The notes: generated by a model from the sequence alone, not told the origin. A stretch of DNA of 29,399 nt from CAYUVA01 sp964448115 [NCBI: uncultured bacterium] (GCA_964448115.1 CAYUVA010000049.1:1-29399), one strand, 5' to 3'; positions 1-7,975 are shown, counted from the stretch's first letter. Numbers and translations are program-made.

Positions 1-103
1 TGATATTCACCCCGTGTTGTCCCAGTGCCGGTCCCACGGGGGGTGATGGGGTTGCTTGTCCCGCTGGAACCTGAAGTTTTACCACCGCAATGACTTTTTT
101 CAT
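1..103 (-). CDS. rplK: 50S ribosomal protein L11, N-terminal part (cut by window edge)
   Basis: The first 34 codons are visible and read [16 protein letters not shown] followed by a [18 protein letters not shown] stretch, the strongly conserved start of L11. L11 binds the GTPase-associated region of 23S rRNA together with L10. A GGAGAT Shine-Dalgarno lies six bases before the ATG at 101-103. The gene follows nusG after 40 bases on the same strand, the usual secE-nusG-rplK order. The third residue of the APGxA/PAGQA segment and the PPVGPALG loop are intact. The 3' part lies outside the window. Confidence 0.95.
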   Translation of the reverse strand, partial: MKKVIAVVKLQVPAGQATPSPPVGPALGQHGVNI

Positions 104-143
104 AGATATATCTCCATATATATAATTTGCTTCATATAATTGA

Positions 144-713
144 TTAGAGCGGTTCTACCTGCAGGAACTCGAACTCCACCGGTGTAGCCCTACCGAATAT
201 GCTGACCATCACTCTGACCTTGTTTTTCTCTTTATTCACCTCATCAACCACGCCATTGAAGTTAGCGAATGGTCCATCGATTATTCTAACCTTGTCTCCA
301 ACATTGAGTGCTGATTTCTGCTTAGGTTTTCTATGTCCCGATTCCATCTGGTGAACGATCTTCTTTACCTCGCTCTCCGGGATTGGTGGTGGTTGTGCTC
401 CGCCGACGAAGCCGGTTACCTTAGGTATATTGCGAATAAAGTGCCAGTTGATCTCGTTCATTCGCATCTTCACCAGTATGTATCCGGGATAGAATTTTTT
501 GGTCGATATCTGCTTTTTGCCCCCTTTCATCTCCACGACCTCCTCAGTGGGGATGAGCACCTGTGTTATCTGATCTTCAAGCCCCATGGTTACGATCTTT
601 TGCTCAATGGTCGCCTTAACCTTGTTCTCGAAGCCGGAGTAAGTATGTACCACATACCACTTCATTTCCGGGACATCTTTCTTCTTTTCATCCATGTTAT
701 CGTTGCTTGGCAT
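144..713 (-). CDS. nusG: transcription termination/antitermination protein NusG
   Basis: NusG binds RNA polymerase through its NGN domain, suppresses pausing, and links polymerase to Rho or to the ribosome through its KOW domain. The 189-aa product has the NGN core starting at [11 protein letters not shown] (residues 17-27), with GYILVKM and the [10 protein letters not shown] strand. A KOW domain follows at about residues 135-165 ([19 protein letters not shown]). The open frame runs further upstream, but that extension lies inside secE. I chose the ATG at 711-713 because it is 16 bases after the secE stop; its Shine-Dalgarno is weak. An ATG at 695 or the one before KWYVV are possible alternatives. 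The first 16 residues are charged and not conserved. Confidence 0.95.
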   Translation of the reverse strand: MPSNDNMDEKKKDVPEMKWYVVHTYSGFENKVKATIEQKIVTMGLEDQITQVLIPTEEVVEMKGGKKQISTKKFYPGYILVKMRMNEINWHFIRNIPKVTGFVGGAQPPPIPESEVKKIVHQMESGHRKPKQKSALNVGDKVRIIDGPFANFNGVVDEVNKEKNKVRVMVSIFGRATPVEFEFLQVEPL

Positions 714-729
714 AACAAAAATTCCTGAT

Positions 730-930
730 TTACTTGAGGAGGATCTTGATTCCCCTGGCGAGGGCAAAATCAACAAGCCCAAGGTATAATCCAAAGATGA
801 TACATGCCACGATGACCACAATGGTGAAGTTTATCACCTCGGCTCTTGAGGGCCAGGTTACCTTGTTCATCTCTCGCTTCACTTCCTTAAGGAATCTTAT
901 TATCCTTGCAGGCAGCTTTTCCTTTACCAA
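730..930 (-). CDS. secE: preprotein translocase subunit SecE
   Basis: A 66-aa single-span SecE of the short type, which clamps SecY in the Sec translocon. It has the amphipathic segment FLKEVKREMNKVTWPSRAEV (residues 13-32), with the diagnostic V-T-W-P-S motif, then one transmembrane helix (about residues 35-57). The start is TTG at 928-930, preceded by AGAGG at a good distance; no ATG fits better. It sits between tRNA-Trp and nusG, the standard position. Confidence 0.93.
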   Translation of the reverse strand: MVKEKLPARIIRFLKEVKREMNKVTWPSRAEVINFTIVVIVACIIFGLYLGLVDFALARGIKILLK

Positions 931-962
931 TTGAATAACCTCTTTATTTTCAAGTACTTACA

Positions 963-1036
963 CAGGCCAGGAGGGACTCGAACCCCCAGCCCGCGGATTT
1001 GGAGTCCGCTGCTCTACCAATTGGAGCTACTGGCCT
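963..1036 (-). tRNA. tRNA-Trp (anticodon CCA)
   Basis: On the minus strand the acceptor stem AGGCCAG pairs with CTGGCCT. The anticodon stem GCGGA/TCCGC encloses a loop with CCA, and the T arm carries GGTTCGAGTCC. The discriminator base is G, as expected for Trp. The 3' CCA is not encoded. It lies between rpmG and secE, a position seen in many bacteria. Confidence 0.97.
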
Positions 1037-1049
1037 ACACAATCTCATT

Positions 1050-1199
1050 CTATTTAACCTGTTTATGTAAGGTGTGTTTGCGTTCATGAGGACAATATTT
1101 CTTGACCTCCAGCTTAGTTGGGGTCTTCTTCTTGTTCCTGGTGGTCGTATAATTTCTCTGCCTACAGACCGTGCATTCGAGTGTAATAATGTCTCTCAT
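1050..1199 (-). CDS. rpmG: 50S ribosomal protein L33
   Basis: A 49-aa L33: [20 protein letters not shown] at the start, then [19 protein letters not shown]33 sits near the E site of the large subunit. The zinc-type form has four cysteines (CxxC ... CxxC). Here C9, C12 and C36 are present, but the fourth position (39) is Glu, with a His at 38, so the zinc site is incomplete or altered. The ATG is at 1197-1199, 13 bases after the tuf-proximal stop region, on the same strand between tuf and tRNA-Trp. The reading frame was built by hand from the sequence. Confidence 0.92.
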   Translation of the reverse strand: MRDIITLECTVCRQRNYTTTRNKKKTPTKLEVKKYCPHERKHTLHKQVK

Positions 1200-1212
1200 G
1201 AAGCTATCTCCG

Positions 1213-2418
1213 TTATTCGATTACCTGGGTTACCACGCCTGCTCCCACGGTCTTTCCGCCCTCGCGTATGGCGAAGCGCAGTCCCTCTTCCATGGCAATA
1301 GGGGTGATCAATTTGACCTCTAGGTTTACATTATCGCCAGGCATGACCATCTCCACGCCCTCGGGTAGCACGACCGAGCCGGTAACATCGGTGGTTCTGA
1401 AGTAGAACTGTGGCCTGTACCCGGTGAAGAATGGGGTATGCCTACCACCTTCTTCCTTGCTCAGGATATAGACCTCGCCCTTAAAGTGTGTATGAGGGGT
1501 GATGGTTCCTGGCTTAGCCAGCACCTGTCCTCTTTCCACCTCATTTCTTTTTATGCCTCTCAGCAGGCATCCGACATTATCGCCAGCGATGCCTTCATCG
1601 AGGATCTTGCGGAACATCTCCACGCCGGTAACTACCGTCTTGACAGTAGGTCTGATCCCGACTATCTCGACCTCCTCGCCGGTTCTGATGATACCTCTCT
1701 CTATCCTTCCGGTAGCCACGGTACCGCGTCCGGAGATCGAAAAGATGTCCTCGATAGGCATGAGGAATGGCTTGTCCGTGATCCTCTCCGGGGTTGGAAT
1801 GTAGCTGTCCACCGCATCCATCAGTTCGAAGATACACTTTGTCTTTTCCTCATAGTCATCATCGGTAGGCTCAGCTTCCAGGGCCTTAAGAGCGCTACCG
1901 CGTACGATGGGTATCTCGTCGCCGGGGAACTGGTACTTGGTCAGCAGGTCTCTCAGCTCCAGCTCGACCAGCTCGAGCAGTTCGGGGTCATCCATCATAT
2001 CTACCTTGTTGAGAAAGACTACTATATAAGGGACATTAACCTGTCTGGCGAGCAGGATATGTTCTCTGGTCTGTGGCATGGGTCCATCAGGCGCCGAGAC
2101 GACTAAAATAGCGCCATCCATCTGGGCAGCGCCGGTAATCATGTTCTTAATGTAGTCGGCGTGTCCTGGACAGTCCACATGCGCATAGTGCCTATTCTCG
2201 GTCTCATACTCGATATGCGCGGTTGCGATAGTGATGCCTCTGGCTTTCTCTTCGGGCGCATTGTCGATGCTGTCAAAGGTGCGATAGGCTATCTTAGGAT
2301 TCTTATAGGATAAGATCTTAGTGATAGCCGCGGTGAGCGTGGTCTTGCCATGATCGATATGTCCGATGGTTCCCACATTAATATGGGGTTTATCCCTTTC
2401 GAACTTCTCTTTAGCCAT
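1213..2418 (-). CDS. tuf: translation elongation factor Tu
   Basis: EF-Tu (401 aa) carries aminoacyl-tRNA to the ribosomal A site as a GTP complex. The G1 loop is GHIDHGKTT (residues 19-27, with Ile where most have Val), switch I ends in EEKARGITI, and G3 is [13 protein letters not shown] is present and domains II and III follow to the C-terminal [11 protein letters not shown]. Start chosen: ATG at 2416-2418, ten bases after a clear GGAGG (AAGGAGGAGAGCT). The longer frame upstream runs into tRNA-Thr(GGT) and is not coding. The gene is 45 bases downstream of tRNA-Thr(GGT) and 13 bases upstream of rpmG. Only one copy is in the window. Confidence 0.97.
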   Translation of the reverse strand: MAKEKFERDKPHINVGTIGHIDHGKTTLTAAITKILSYKNPKIAYRTFDSIDNAPEEKARGITIATAHIEYETENRHYAHVDCPGHADYIKNMITGAAQMDGAILVVSAPDGPMPQTREHILLARQVNVPYIVVFLNKVDMMDDPELLELVELELRDLLTKYQFPGDEIPIVRGSALKALEAEPTDDDYEEKTKCIFELMDAVDSYIPTPERITDKPFLMPIEDIFSISGRGTVATGRIERGIIRTGEEVEIVGIRPTVKTVVTGVEMFRKILDEGIAGDNVGCLLRGIKRNEVERGQVLAKPGTITPHTHFKGEVYILSKEEGGRHTPFFTGYRPQFYFRTTDVTGSVVLPEGVEMVMPGDNVNLEVKLITPIAMEEGLRFAIREGGKTVGAGVVTQVIE

Positions 2419-2463
2419 AGCTCTCCTCCTTGGAAATCCAAATTGTGGTTTTGCTTCCCTTAA

Positions 2464-2535
2464 AGCCCACGATGGGAATTGAACCCATGACCACCTCCTT
2501 ACCAAGGAGGTGCTCTACCTCTGAGCTACGTGGGC
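2464..2535 (-). tRNA. tRNA-Thr (anticodon GGT)
   Basis: Acceptor stem GCCCACG pairs with CGTGGGC. The anticodon stem CCTCC/GGAGG encloses a loop with GGT, and the T arm reads GGGTTCAATTCCC. The discriminator is T and no CCA is encoded. It is the last tRNA before tuf. Confidence 0.96.
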
Positions 2536-2562
2536 TTTTTGGGGTTATTGTTTTACCCATCA

Positions 2563-2635
2563 AGCGGGAAACGGGACTCGAACCCGCGACCCACAGCTTG
2601 GAAGGCTGTTGCTCTACCAACTGAGCTATTCCCGC
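2563..2635 (-). tRNA. tRNA-Gly (anticodon TCC)
   Basis: Acceptor stem GCGGGAA pairs with TTCCCGC on the minus strand. The anticodon stem ACAGC/GCTGT encloses CTTCCAA, giving TCC. The T arm reads GGGTTCGAGTCCC and the discriminator is T, as expected for Gly. It belongs to the four-tRNA block before tuf. Confidence 0.96.
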
Positions 2636-2652
2636 CAGTGGCGCGCTTCCAG

Positions 2653-2735
2653 TGGGGAGAGGAGGATTCGAACCCCCGTAGGCGTAAGCCGGCAGGTTTA
2701 CAGCCTGCTGCCATTGACCGCTCGGCCATCTCCCC
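2653..2735 (-). tRNA. tRNA-Tyr (anticodon GTA)
   Basis: An 83-nt class II tRNA with a long variable arm. The acceptor GGGGAGA pairs with TCTCCCC, the anticodon arm GCAGGCTGTAAACCTGC gives GTA, and the discriminator is A. No CCA is encoded. Confidence 0.96.
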
Positions 2736-2781
2736 GTCTCTATCATGTCTTTAACTATCTGCATCCTTATTAGCATTCCTA

Positions 2782-2854
<73 letters not shown>

Positions 2855-2885
2855 CTGTAATCGAGTAACCATCTTGGGGCAGCCG

Positions 2886-2891
2886 ATTATA
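2886..2891 (-). promoter_or_regulatory. consensus -10 hexamer just before the tRNA cluster
   Basis: TATAAT reads on the minus strand, placing a start point about 25 bases before tRNA-Thr(TGT), a normal stable-RNA leader. The matching -35 position holds only a poor hexamer (AAAGTG), so this may be an activator-helped or minor promoter next to the stronger one at 2966-2994. Confidence 0.4.
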
Positions 2892-2965
2892 TCCCGCTGT
2901 CCTACATTCACTTTCATATTCGTCTTTATCATTGCATCCATCCTCAAGATTGATGCAAAGAGATA

Positions 2966-2994
2966 TTTTTACCACAGGCATTTTATCTTGTCAA
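2966..2994 (-). promoter_or_regulatory. sigma-70-type promoter of the tRNA-tuf-secE-nusG unit
   Basis: A perfect -35 TTGACA (2989-2994), a 17-base spacer and a -10 TAAAAA (2966-2971) read toward tRNA-Thr(TGT), about 110 bases away. There is no other gene between. Confidence 0.5.
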
Positions 2995-3562
2995 CTATTT
3001 TTTGGGGAATTTTTTCGAATCGAAGCAAAAAAATGCAAATATGGCTAGTAGAGCATCAAATATCAGGCTTGTCCATTGAAAATAAAGACCTTTTTAAGGA
3101 GATCTCCCTCCAGGAGATCAGGCTCAGTCTTAAAAAGCAAAAGTAACATTTGGACAAAGCAGATCCTCACTGAATTATTATGAAAAGTTAAGCTCAATTG
3201 AAGATTAACCCTCAAGTAATGTTCCGTTTCTATCATGTCTAGTAAGAATATCGTTATCACAAGGGATAAAAACAAGAATCTATGATCCCCTATAATTTAT
3301 AGCGCAGTTAGCATACAAATATGTTTGATTTTCCCAACTCGTTTAACCGAGAACGAAACGATAACTCATTGATTTTCAATTACTTTTTTATAATATGGGC
3401 ATATCATTACCCATCATTACCTCTATAATTTCAGCTCCATCAAAATATCTCCTGAAGAGATATGTCAATACGGCATCAATAGCTTAAGAATATGGAATTC
3501 ATACCATATATAGTACAATGAATATTCAAAACGCCATATATTGTGAGATGTTCTTGATAAAT

Positions 3563-3594
3563 CTAAATATTGAATAATATTTCTCAATATTTAG
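3563..3594. repeat. perfect 11-bp inverted repeat, 10-bp spacer
   Basis: CTAAATATTGA (3563-3573) and TCAATATTTAG (3584-3594) are exact reverse complements. They lie about 180 bases before the DnaA-like start, in the most AT-rich part of the region. There is no U-run typical of a terminator, so an operator or replication-related site is more likely. Confidence 0.7.
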
Positions 3595-3774
3595 CATGGT
3601 TTCAATATCGGCTGCTTTTTTATTGATAAATCCTCAATCCAGATAACATGTTCAAGCACATACACACCGTTTGCTTAAATATGGCAGATAAATTGAATGA
3701 GGCTGATAACTTATTGTATCTAAAGGCTTTATTAAGTCAATAAATTTTTATGCCCCGATTAGGATGCTGTTAAG

Positions 3775-5196
3775 ATGTCATTGACAGCAATCGAACTTAC
3801 AAATAATTCTATTAGTATCATGAGCAATTGGAAGAATTTACTTCAGAGAAGTCGTCATTTCATAGGTCCTCTTTCCTATAACATCTGGTTCAAGTATGCC
3901 GAAGTAGTAGAGGAATCGTCCCGGTTGATTCGCGTCTGCCTTCCCACCGAGTCGATCAAGAACTATGTTGAATCTCGCTACACCAAGTTATTCAAGAAAG
4001 AGCTTGCAGCAATGGGACTTGCCGATGCTAAACTAATCTTTGAGGTCAAGCAAAACGGAGACAATGCTCGTAAATTCAAGCAGTTGAATATTCTTGAAGA
4101 ACAGAAGCCCTCTGCAAAGCCAAGTGCAATCATGGCAGCGAAACAACCATCAGCCAATAACAGCCTGTTCAGGCTCAATATCAACTGCACCTTTGACAAT
4201 TTTCTAGTAGGTGATCCCAATCAATTCGCCTTCAGCACCGTATATCAGCTCGCCAGGAAACTACATCTGCCCTACAATCCACTGTATATCTACGGATCCC
4301 AGGGTGTTGGAAAAACTCACCTTCTAAGCGCCTTGGGAAACTCAATATTGACCTTGCATCCCCAACTACGCATCCTCGCTTGCAGTGCAGAGCACTTTGT
4401 CAACAGGTTCTATGAGCATCTTGACAACAGGAACATGAACGGCTTTCGAGCCATCTTCAGGAATATCGACCTTTTGATAATGGACGATATCCAGGTAATG
4501 ATCGGCAAACCGAAGAGCCAGGAGGAGTTCTTATACACCTTTAATGAGCTTCACCAGGCGGGGAAACCGGTGATCCTCTCAGCAGACAAACTACCCAATC
4601 GGTTTCCCAATTTCATGGAGGATCTAGTGAACCAGTTCCGCGGCGGACTCATAATTCCCATAGACAAGCCAGATCTCGATCTCAAGATGAAGATCATACA
4701 TTCGAGGCTTAAAGGATCGAACCTAGAACTTGACGAGGAGAAGATAAGGTATATCGCCATGAAAGGAGGGAACGATATACGCGATATATTGTCCATCATC
4801 AACTCGCTAACCGCCGAGGCTATGTTCAATGGATCGAGAAACATCAGCAAGGCTGTGATCGATAAAAAGTACGCCCAGGTTCTGAGCCAACATGCGGAGA
4901 ATGTCAGCTTCGATACCGTGTTTAGAATAACCACAGGGCACTTCAATATAAGCCCTGACCGGGTGATCTCTACTCGAAGAGACCGCTTTACGGTCATGGT
5001 GCGTGGACTTATCATGTATCTAGCTCGCAAACACACCGATCTCTCCGCTATACAGATCGCAAGAAAACTGGGGAGAAAGGATCACTCCACGGTTCACAGA
5101 GCCGTAAAGAAGATGCAATGGACAATCAAGACGGATCCAACAATAAAAACGATTGTGGAATCGCTGGTAAAGAAGATACACCAAAATCCGAGTTAG
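3775..5196 (+). CDS. dnaA: DnaA-family replication initiator ATPase (divergent)
   Basis: The 473-aa product has the full DnaA layout. Domain I spans about residues 16-92 (GPLSYNIWF region), followed by a linker to about 135. The AAA+ domain has Walker A GSQGVGKT (174-181), Walker B LLIMDDIQ (233-240) and a sensor 2 Arg in NDIRDIL (R336). The DNA-binding domain IV (about 378-473) ends with the signature GRKDHSTV (433-440; usual GGRDHTTV). Oddly, in the box VII helix EDLVNQFRGG the two positions normally Arg (E. coli R281 and R285) are D283 and Q287. These Arg residues sense ATP on the neighbouring subunit in normal DnaA. There is no dnaN or recF next door and no perfect DnaA box upstream. It could be the main initiator of a divergent lineage or a paralogue. 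ATG at 3775 has AGGA about 11 bases upstream; M16 would give the usual DnaA N-terminus but has no ribosome site. It converges with the regulator gene, 17 bases apart. Confidence 0.85.
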   Translation: MSLTAIELTNNSISIMSNWKNLLQRSRHFIGPLSYNIWFKYAEVVEESSRLIRVCLPTESIKNYVESRYTKLFKKELAAMGLADAKLIFEVKQNGDNARKFKQLNILEEQKPSAKPSAIMAAKQPSANNSLFRLNINCTFDNFLVGDPNQFAFSTVYQLARKLHLPYNPLYIYGSQGVGKTHLLSALGNSILTLHPQLRILACSAEHFVNRFYEHLDNRNMNGFRAIFRNIDLLIMDDIQVMIGKPKSQEEFLYTFNELHQAGKPVILSADKLPNRFPNFMEDLVNQFRGGLIIPIDKPDLDLKMKIIHSRLKGSNLELDEEKIRYIAMKGGNDIRDILSIINSLTAEAMFNGSRNISKAVIDKKYAQVLSQHAENVSFDTVFRITTGHFNISPDRVISTRRDRFTVMVRGLIMYLARKHTDLSAIQIARKLGRKDHSTVHRAVKKMQWTIKTDPTIKTIVESLVKKIHQNPS

Positions 5197-5213
5197 CAAG
5201 GAGGGCAATAGCT

Positions 5214-5957
5214 CTATAGGTTCTTCAGAACATAACCTATCCTGAAGATTACCAGCGAGCCATCAGAGATCATGGCATTGAACTTGCTGCGAGGATATAT
5301 GATGGGTGCCTCGCCAGGGCGGTTTGGCTTTAAAAAGACCAATTCGTCCTGAACATCGATGATGCCTACCCTGATGCTGTCTTCCTCGATTGCAAGGATA
5401 ATATCTCCCGAATCCCAGTTATCTCCCGGAGAGATGATCAGCATATCCCCTTTCTCAATCTTGGGGGCAAGGAAATCATCAGGACAATGGATGGCAAAGG
5501 CGTTGGGATCGCTTATATAATGCAAATGCAGAGCATCGACCACCACTTCGGCTGGAATTAAGATACGGTCCCCTTGTCGTATAGGCTCAAAGTAAGACGG
5601 CTTTACCGATTGAAGCACCGGTAACTTATGCTTAATGCTCTGCTCATCTGAAGCGCCGCTGATCGCCAGGGTTCCATCCAGCCTGCCGTGCATCTGCTTC
5701 TGAATGCCCTGTATCTTGCGCCGCCTTTTCTCCTTTTCGATAAGATTTATAAGTATATCGGGAGAGAATCCTAGTTTCTCTGCGATCATTATGGCTGCTC
5801 GATAGCTCGGCCAGGCGCTTCCAGCCTCGATTCTACCGAAATAGCTCATGCTGAAGTTAAGCTCTTCAGCTAAGCCATGCTGGGTAAATCCAGCATCCTT
5901 GCGCTTCTTTTTTATAAACTCGGCAACGGTCAGCTCGCGATCCTCTGAGACTGCCAT
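5214..5957 (-). CDS. Xre-type regulator with LexA/CI-like (S24-fold) C-terminal domain lacking catalytic residues
   Basis: A 247-aa two-domain regulator. Residues about 10-72 form an Xre helix-turn-helix (FIKKKRKDAGFTQHGLAEEL ... SMSYFGRIEAG ... PSYRAAIMIAEKLG). A basic linker (KEKRRRKIQ) leads to a C-terminal domain resembling S24/LexA, as in phage CI repressors: AIHCPDDFLAPKIEKGDMLII then DSGDIILAI and FLKPN. At the site of the nucleophile Ser (GDSMxP) the protein has D-F-L-A-P with F162. At the general-base Lys (VKRL) it has V-G-I-I (G198). Self-cleavage therefore looks impossible. The start ATG at 5955-5957 has AGGAG eight bases upstream; a longer frame begins at 6041 without a ribosome site. 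Five ATGTTG boxes surround its promoter, suggesting autoregulation. What it senses is unknown. Confidence 0.85.
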   Translation of the reverse strand: MAVSEDRELTVAEFIKKKRKDAGFTQHGLAEELNFSMSYFGRIEAGSAWPSYRAAIMIAEKLGFSPDILINLIEKEKRRRKIQGIQKQMHGRLDGTLAISGASDEQSIKHKLPVLQSVKPSYFEPIRQGDRILIPAEVVVDALHLHYISDPNAFAIHCPDDFLAPKIEKGDMLIISPGDNWDSGDIILAIEEDSIRVGIIDVQDELVFLKPNRPGEAPIIYPRSKFNAMISDGSLVIFRIGYVLKNL

Positions 5958-5987
5958 GTTCGATTCTCCTGGACTCCGCTTTTTGTC

Positions 5988-6110
5988 ATGTTGATTAAAC
6001 AATAATAGTAATAATCTTTTCTGATTTTTTGTCAAGATCATGTTGGCAGATACTTAATACAAATGTTGATTTGAGTAATAATTCAACATAAATTAAGCAA
6101 ATATGTTGAA
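5988..6110. promoter_or_regulatory. cluster of five ATGTTG(A) boxes, probable operator array
   Basis: Boxes: ATGTTGA 5988-5994, ATGTTGG 6040-6046, ATGTTGA 6063-6069, TCAACAT 6083-6089 (reverse), ATGTTGA 6103-6109. The last three are centred exactly 20 bases apart with alternating orientation, i.e. two helical turns, giving two inverted pairs each with a 13-base gap. Five hits of a 6-mer in about 125 bases is far above chance. They flank the promoter of an Xre-type regulator, so autoregulatory binding is the simple reading (inference). Confidence 0.6.
6008..6035 (-). promoter_or_regulatory. promoter of the Xre/LexA-like regulator
   Basis: A perfect -35 TTGACA (6030-6035), a 16-base spacer and a -10 TATTAC (6008-6013) lie about 50 bases before the regulator start. 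ATGTTG boxes lie just upstream of the -35 (6040-6046) and in the leader (5988-5994). Confidence 0.5.
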
Positions 6111-6150
6111 GCAATATTTTTTCGTTTTTATTAGGGCGATCATATGCTCA

Positions 6151-7824
6151 TCATTGTCCATAGATGCCACTCTCAGTCGGCAAATCCTCGAAGTAGATAT
6201 CAAAATAAGCCTCCAGTCGATCCCCCCTGGGAATCGCAGTCGCGTTCACACGCGAAATAACCTTGTACAGATCCATCAATTCTGGATCTATATAGCCATA
6301 TCTATCCTTCAACTCCTTGCCCCAAGCTGTAGTGGGCAGCATCATCTCATCCTGCACCTGCGATATCAGCTCACGGTAGTTAATAAGGCAGGCATATACT
6401 CCCTTGTTGAAGTCAACATATTGCATCCCAGGTTTCGCCATCGCTTTGTCTGTTCCATCCTGGTAGGCATCTATAACCGCATGGAGTTCATTCTCATTCA
6501 AGGATATTACCCCATATCCATCGATGGCTGCATACCCTAGGGAAACAAAAGGTAGCGGTACTGAGCCTACTTTGATTCTGTTATACTCGGAGATTATCGG
6601 CTCGAACTTTACTTGACCGGCGCCACCGGCATAAAGGTCTCTTAGCATTGAGGTTATCATATCCTCCATAACCGCCAGCTCATCTTGATCCGGCTGTTTG
6701 AACTTAAAGATTATCGATGTGCTAAATGGAACCAGTTTAAGGTTACCAGCCATGATAAACAGCTCCTGGGTGCTGACTTTTTTAATCCTTTCCATCAGTG
6801 ATTTGATGACATCTACCACCTCAGCTTGCCGTATTTGGGGTGCAGCATAGCGGTTGAAGAACTCCTTGGCTGCACTGATGGGGAGCTTGAAGCCCATGGT
6901 GCTCTGCTCGCTGAAGAACGACGGATACTCGGTCATCTCAACTGTATTGAGTATAAATCTCTCGTTCGGAGGATTTTTCAGTCTTGCTTCTGATGCGATA
7001 TGACAAGCGGAATCAGCGGTTAACGACACATAAAGCTCAATGTATTCTGAAGCCATCCTCCCCTGCCAGGAGGTTACATCCTCAACCTGCACTTTGGACA
7101 GGTCGATAAAGAGAGTGATGTTGGGGAAATGCTTGATTCCTAAGCGTTCTTTGCAACCTGATAATCGTCTTGATAGAGAATGTTCCACCTTTAAGTTAAG
7201 ATTGTCTATCATGCGCTCGGCGGATTGTCGCTCAGATGAGAAGCCTAAAAATCCCTTGTGGATGAAAAGATTGGCGCTGGGATAGCCCTTCATGGGAGAG
7301 TTGGCGCTGAAGATATCCACATCCTCGTAGCTACTTTTTACCAGCTGCGTGCTCTTTTGCGAGATGACCTTAAGGAACATCTTGCCCAGAACCGACTTGA
7401 AGCCAGTAAAACTGAGCATAGAAATCTCATTAGCTTCATAAGCAGGTTTTATATCCACAGCAATTGCGCTTTTATTCATAAACAGATTTGCCATGAAGAG
7501 GATCGCTTGCTTTGCATCCCCTTCTGCGGGCATATCCTTCAAATCACCTGGAAAATCCTTAAGCTCACCAATAGCCTTGGCAAATTGATCATTGAGATCC
7601 ATGCTATGTTCTAACTTTTCACTGGCTACCTGGTAGAAATTGCTCTCAAGAACCTTCTCAGCCAGGGGACCAATACGATTGAAGATGATAATCCCATCTG
7701 CCTGCGATGGCATTAGATTTAGCATTTCTATCTCGCTAGATGGCTCGCTTCCACGATTGGATAGGTAGAACCAAGCACCAGCAATGATAAGGACAACAAG
7801 TATGAGCAATAGAGCCTTTTTCAT
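6151..7824 (-). CDS. membrane-anchored extracytoplasmic protein of unknown function
   Basis: I do not recognise this 557-aa protein with certainty. It opens with a basic Lys-Lys and one hydrophobic helix (LLLILVVLIIAGAWFYL, about residues 5-21) with no clear cleavage or lipobox, so it is probably an N-terminal anchor. The rest is a soluble domain outside the membrane. The first lines (LMPSQADGIIIFNRIGPLAEKV) and the long alternating beta/alpha body with repeated hydrophobic strands resemble DUF3352-type proteins in layout. That resemblance is only an impression. No catalytic motif is seen. The start ATG at 7822-7824 has GAGGAG at a good distance; the longer frame to 7881 lacks one. It precedes the regulator gene on the same strand with a 193-base gap that holds that gene's own promoter. 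It diverges from the 67-aa gene at 8031. Confidence 0.75.
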   Translation of the reverse strand: MKKALLLILVVLIIAGAWFYLSNRGSEPSSEIEMLNLMPSQADGIIIFNRIGPLAEKVLESNFYQVASEKLEHSMDLNDQFAKAIGELKDFPGDLKDMPAEGDAKQAILFMANLFMNKSAIAVDIKPAYEANEISMLSFTGFKSVLGKMFLKVISQKSTQLVKSSYEDVDIFSANSPMKGYPSANLFIHKGFLGFSSERQSAERMIDNLNLKVEHSLSRRLSGCKERLGIKHFPNITLFIDLSKVQVEDVTSWQGRMASEYIELYVSLTADSACHIASEARLKNPPNERFILNTVEMTEYPSFFSEQSTMGFKLPISAAKEFFNRYAAPQIRQAEVVDVIKSLMERIKKVSTQELFIMAGNLKLVPFSTSIIFKFKQPDQDELAVMEDMITSMLRDLYAGGAGQVKFEPIISEYNRIKVGSVPLPFVSLGYAAIDGYGVISLNENELHAVIDAYQDGTDKAMAKPGMQYVDFNKGVYACLINYRELISQVQDEMMLPTTAWGKELKDRYGYIDPELMDLYKVISRVNATAIPRGDRLEAYFDIYFEDLPTESGIYGQ

Positions 7825-7852
7825 TGAACTCTCCTCAGTGTGTTTTTTATGT

Positions 7853-7881
7853 AATATCGCATCGTGATGAAAAGGATACAA
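7853..7881 (-). promoter_or_regulatory. possible promoter of the membrane-anchored protein gene
   Basis: -35 TTGTAT (7876-7881), a 17-base spacer and -10 GATATT (7853-7858). A TG one base before the -10 gives an extended -10. It lies about 30 bases before the start codon. Confidence 0.35.
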
Positions 7882-7975
7882 TAATTACTGTCCCGGTGTA
7901 AACCAGATCATTCTGTCTGAAGCTAAGTGGCTGTAATTAAACATCTTTTTAACATTGGACAAACCTTAGCCTTAC

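Larger units (their letters stand above)
2855..3774. other. 920-bp AT-rich non-coding region between the tRNA-tuf unit and the DnaA-like gene
   Basis: No convincing gene. Short open frames here lack ribosome sites and known motifs. The left part holds the minus-strand promoters of the tRNA unit. The stretch from about 3300 to 3750 is markedly richer in A and T than the coding sequence around it. It contains the perfect inverted repeat at 3563-3594, an ATATGG/CCATAT pair (3490-3495 and 3504-3509), a second CCATATA exactly 30 bases further (3534-3540), and TTGATAAATC copies near 3554 and 3622. I saw no perfect DnaA box (TTATCCACA) on either strand. It could be the leader and operator region of the DnaA-like gene, or an origin-like unwinding region; the sequence alone does not decide. 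Confidence 0.6.

Noticed and set aside
2411-2776. A 121-codon minus-strand open frame
   Set aside because: It runs through three tRNA genes and only looks coding because tRNA sequences lack stops in that frame.
2855-3774. A canonical oriC with DnaA boxes
   Set aside because: No perfect TTATCCACA was found on either strand; only a two-mismatch copy. The region is reported as non-coding and origin-like at most.
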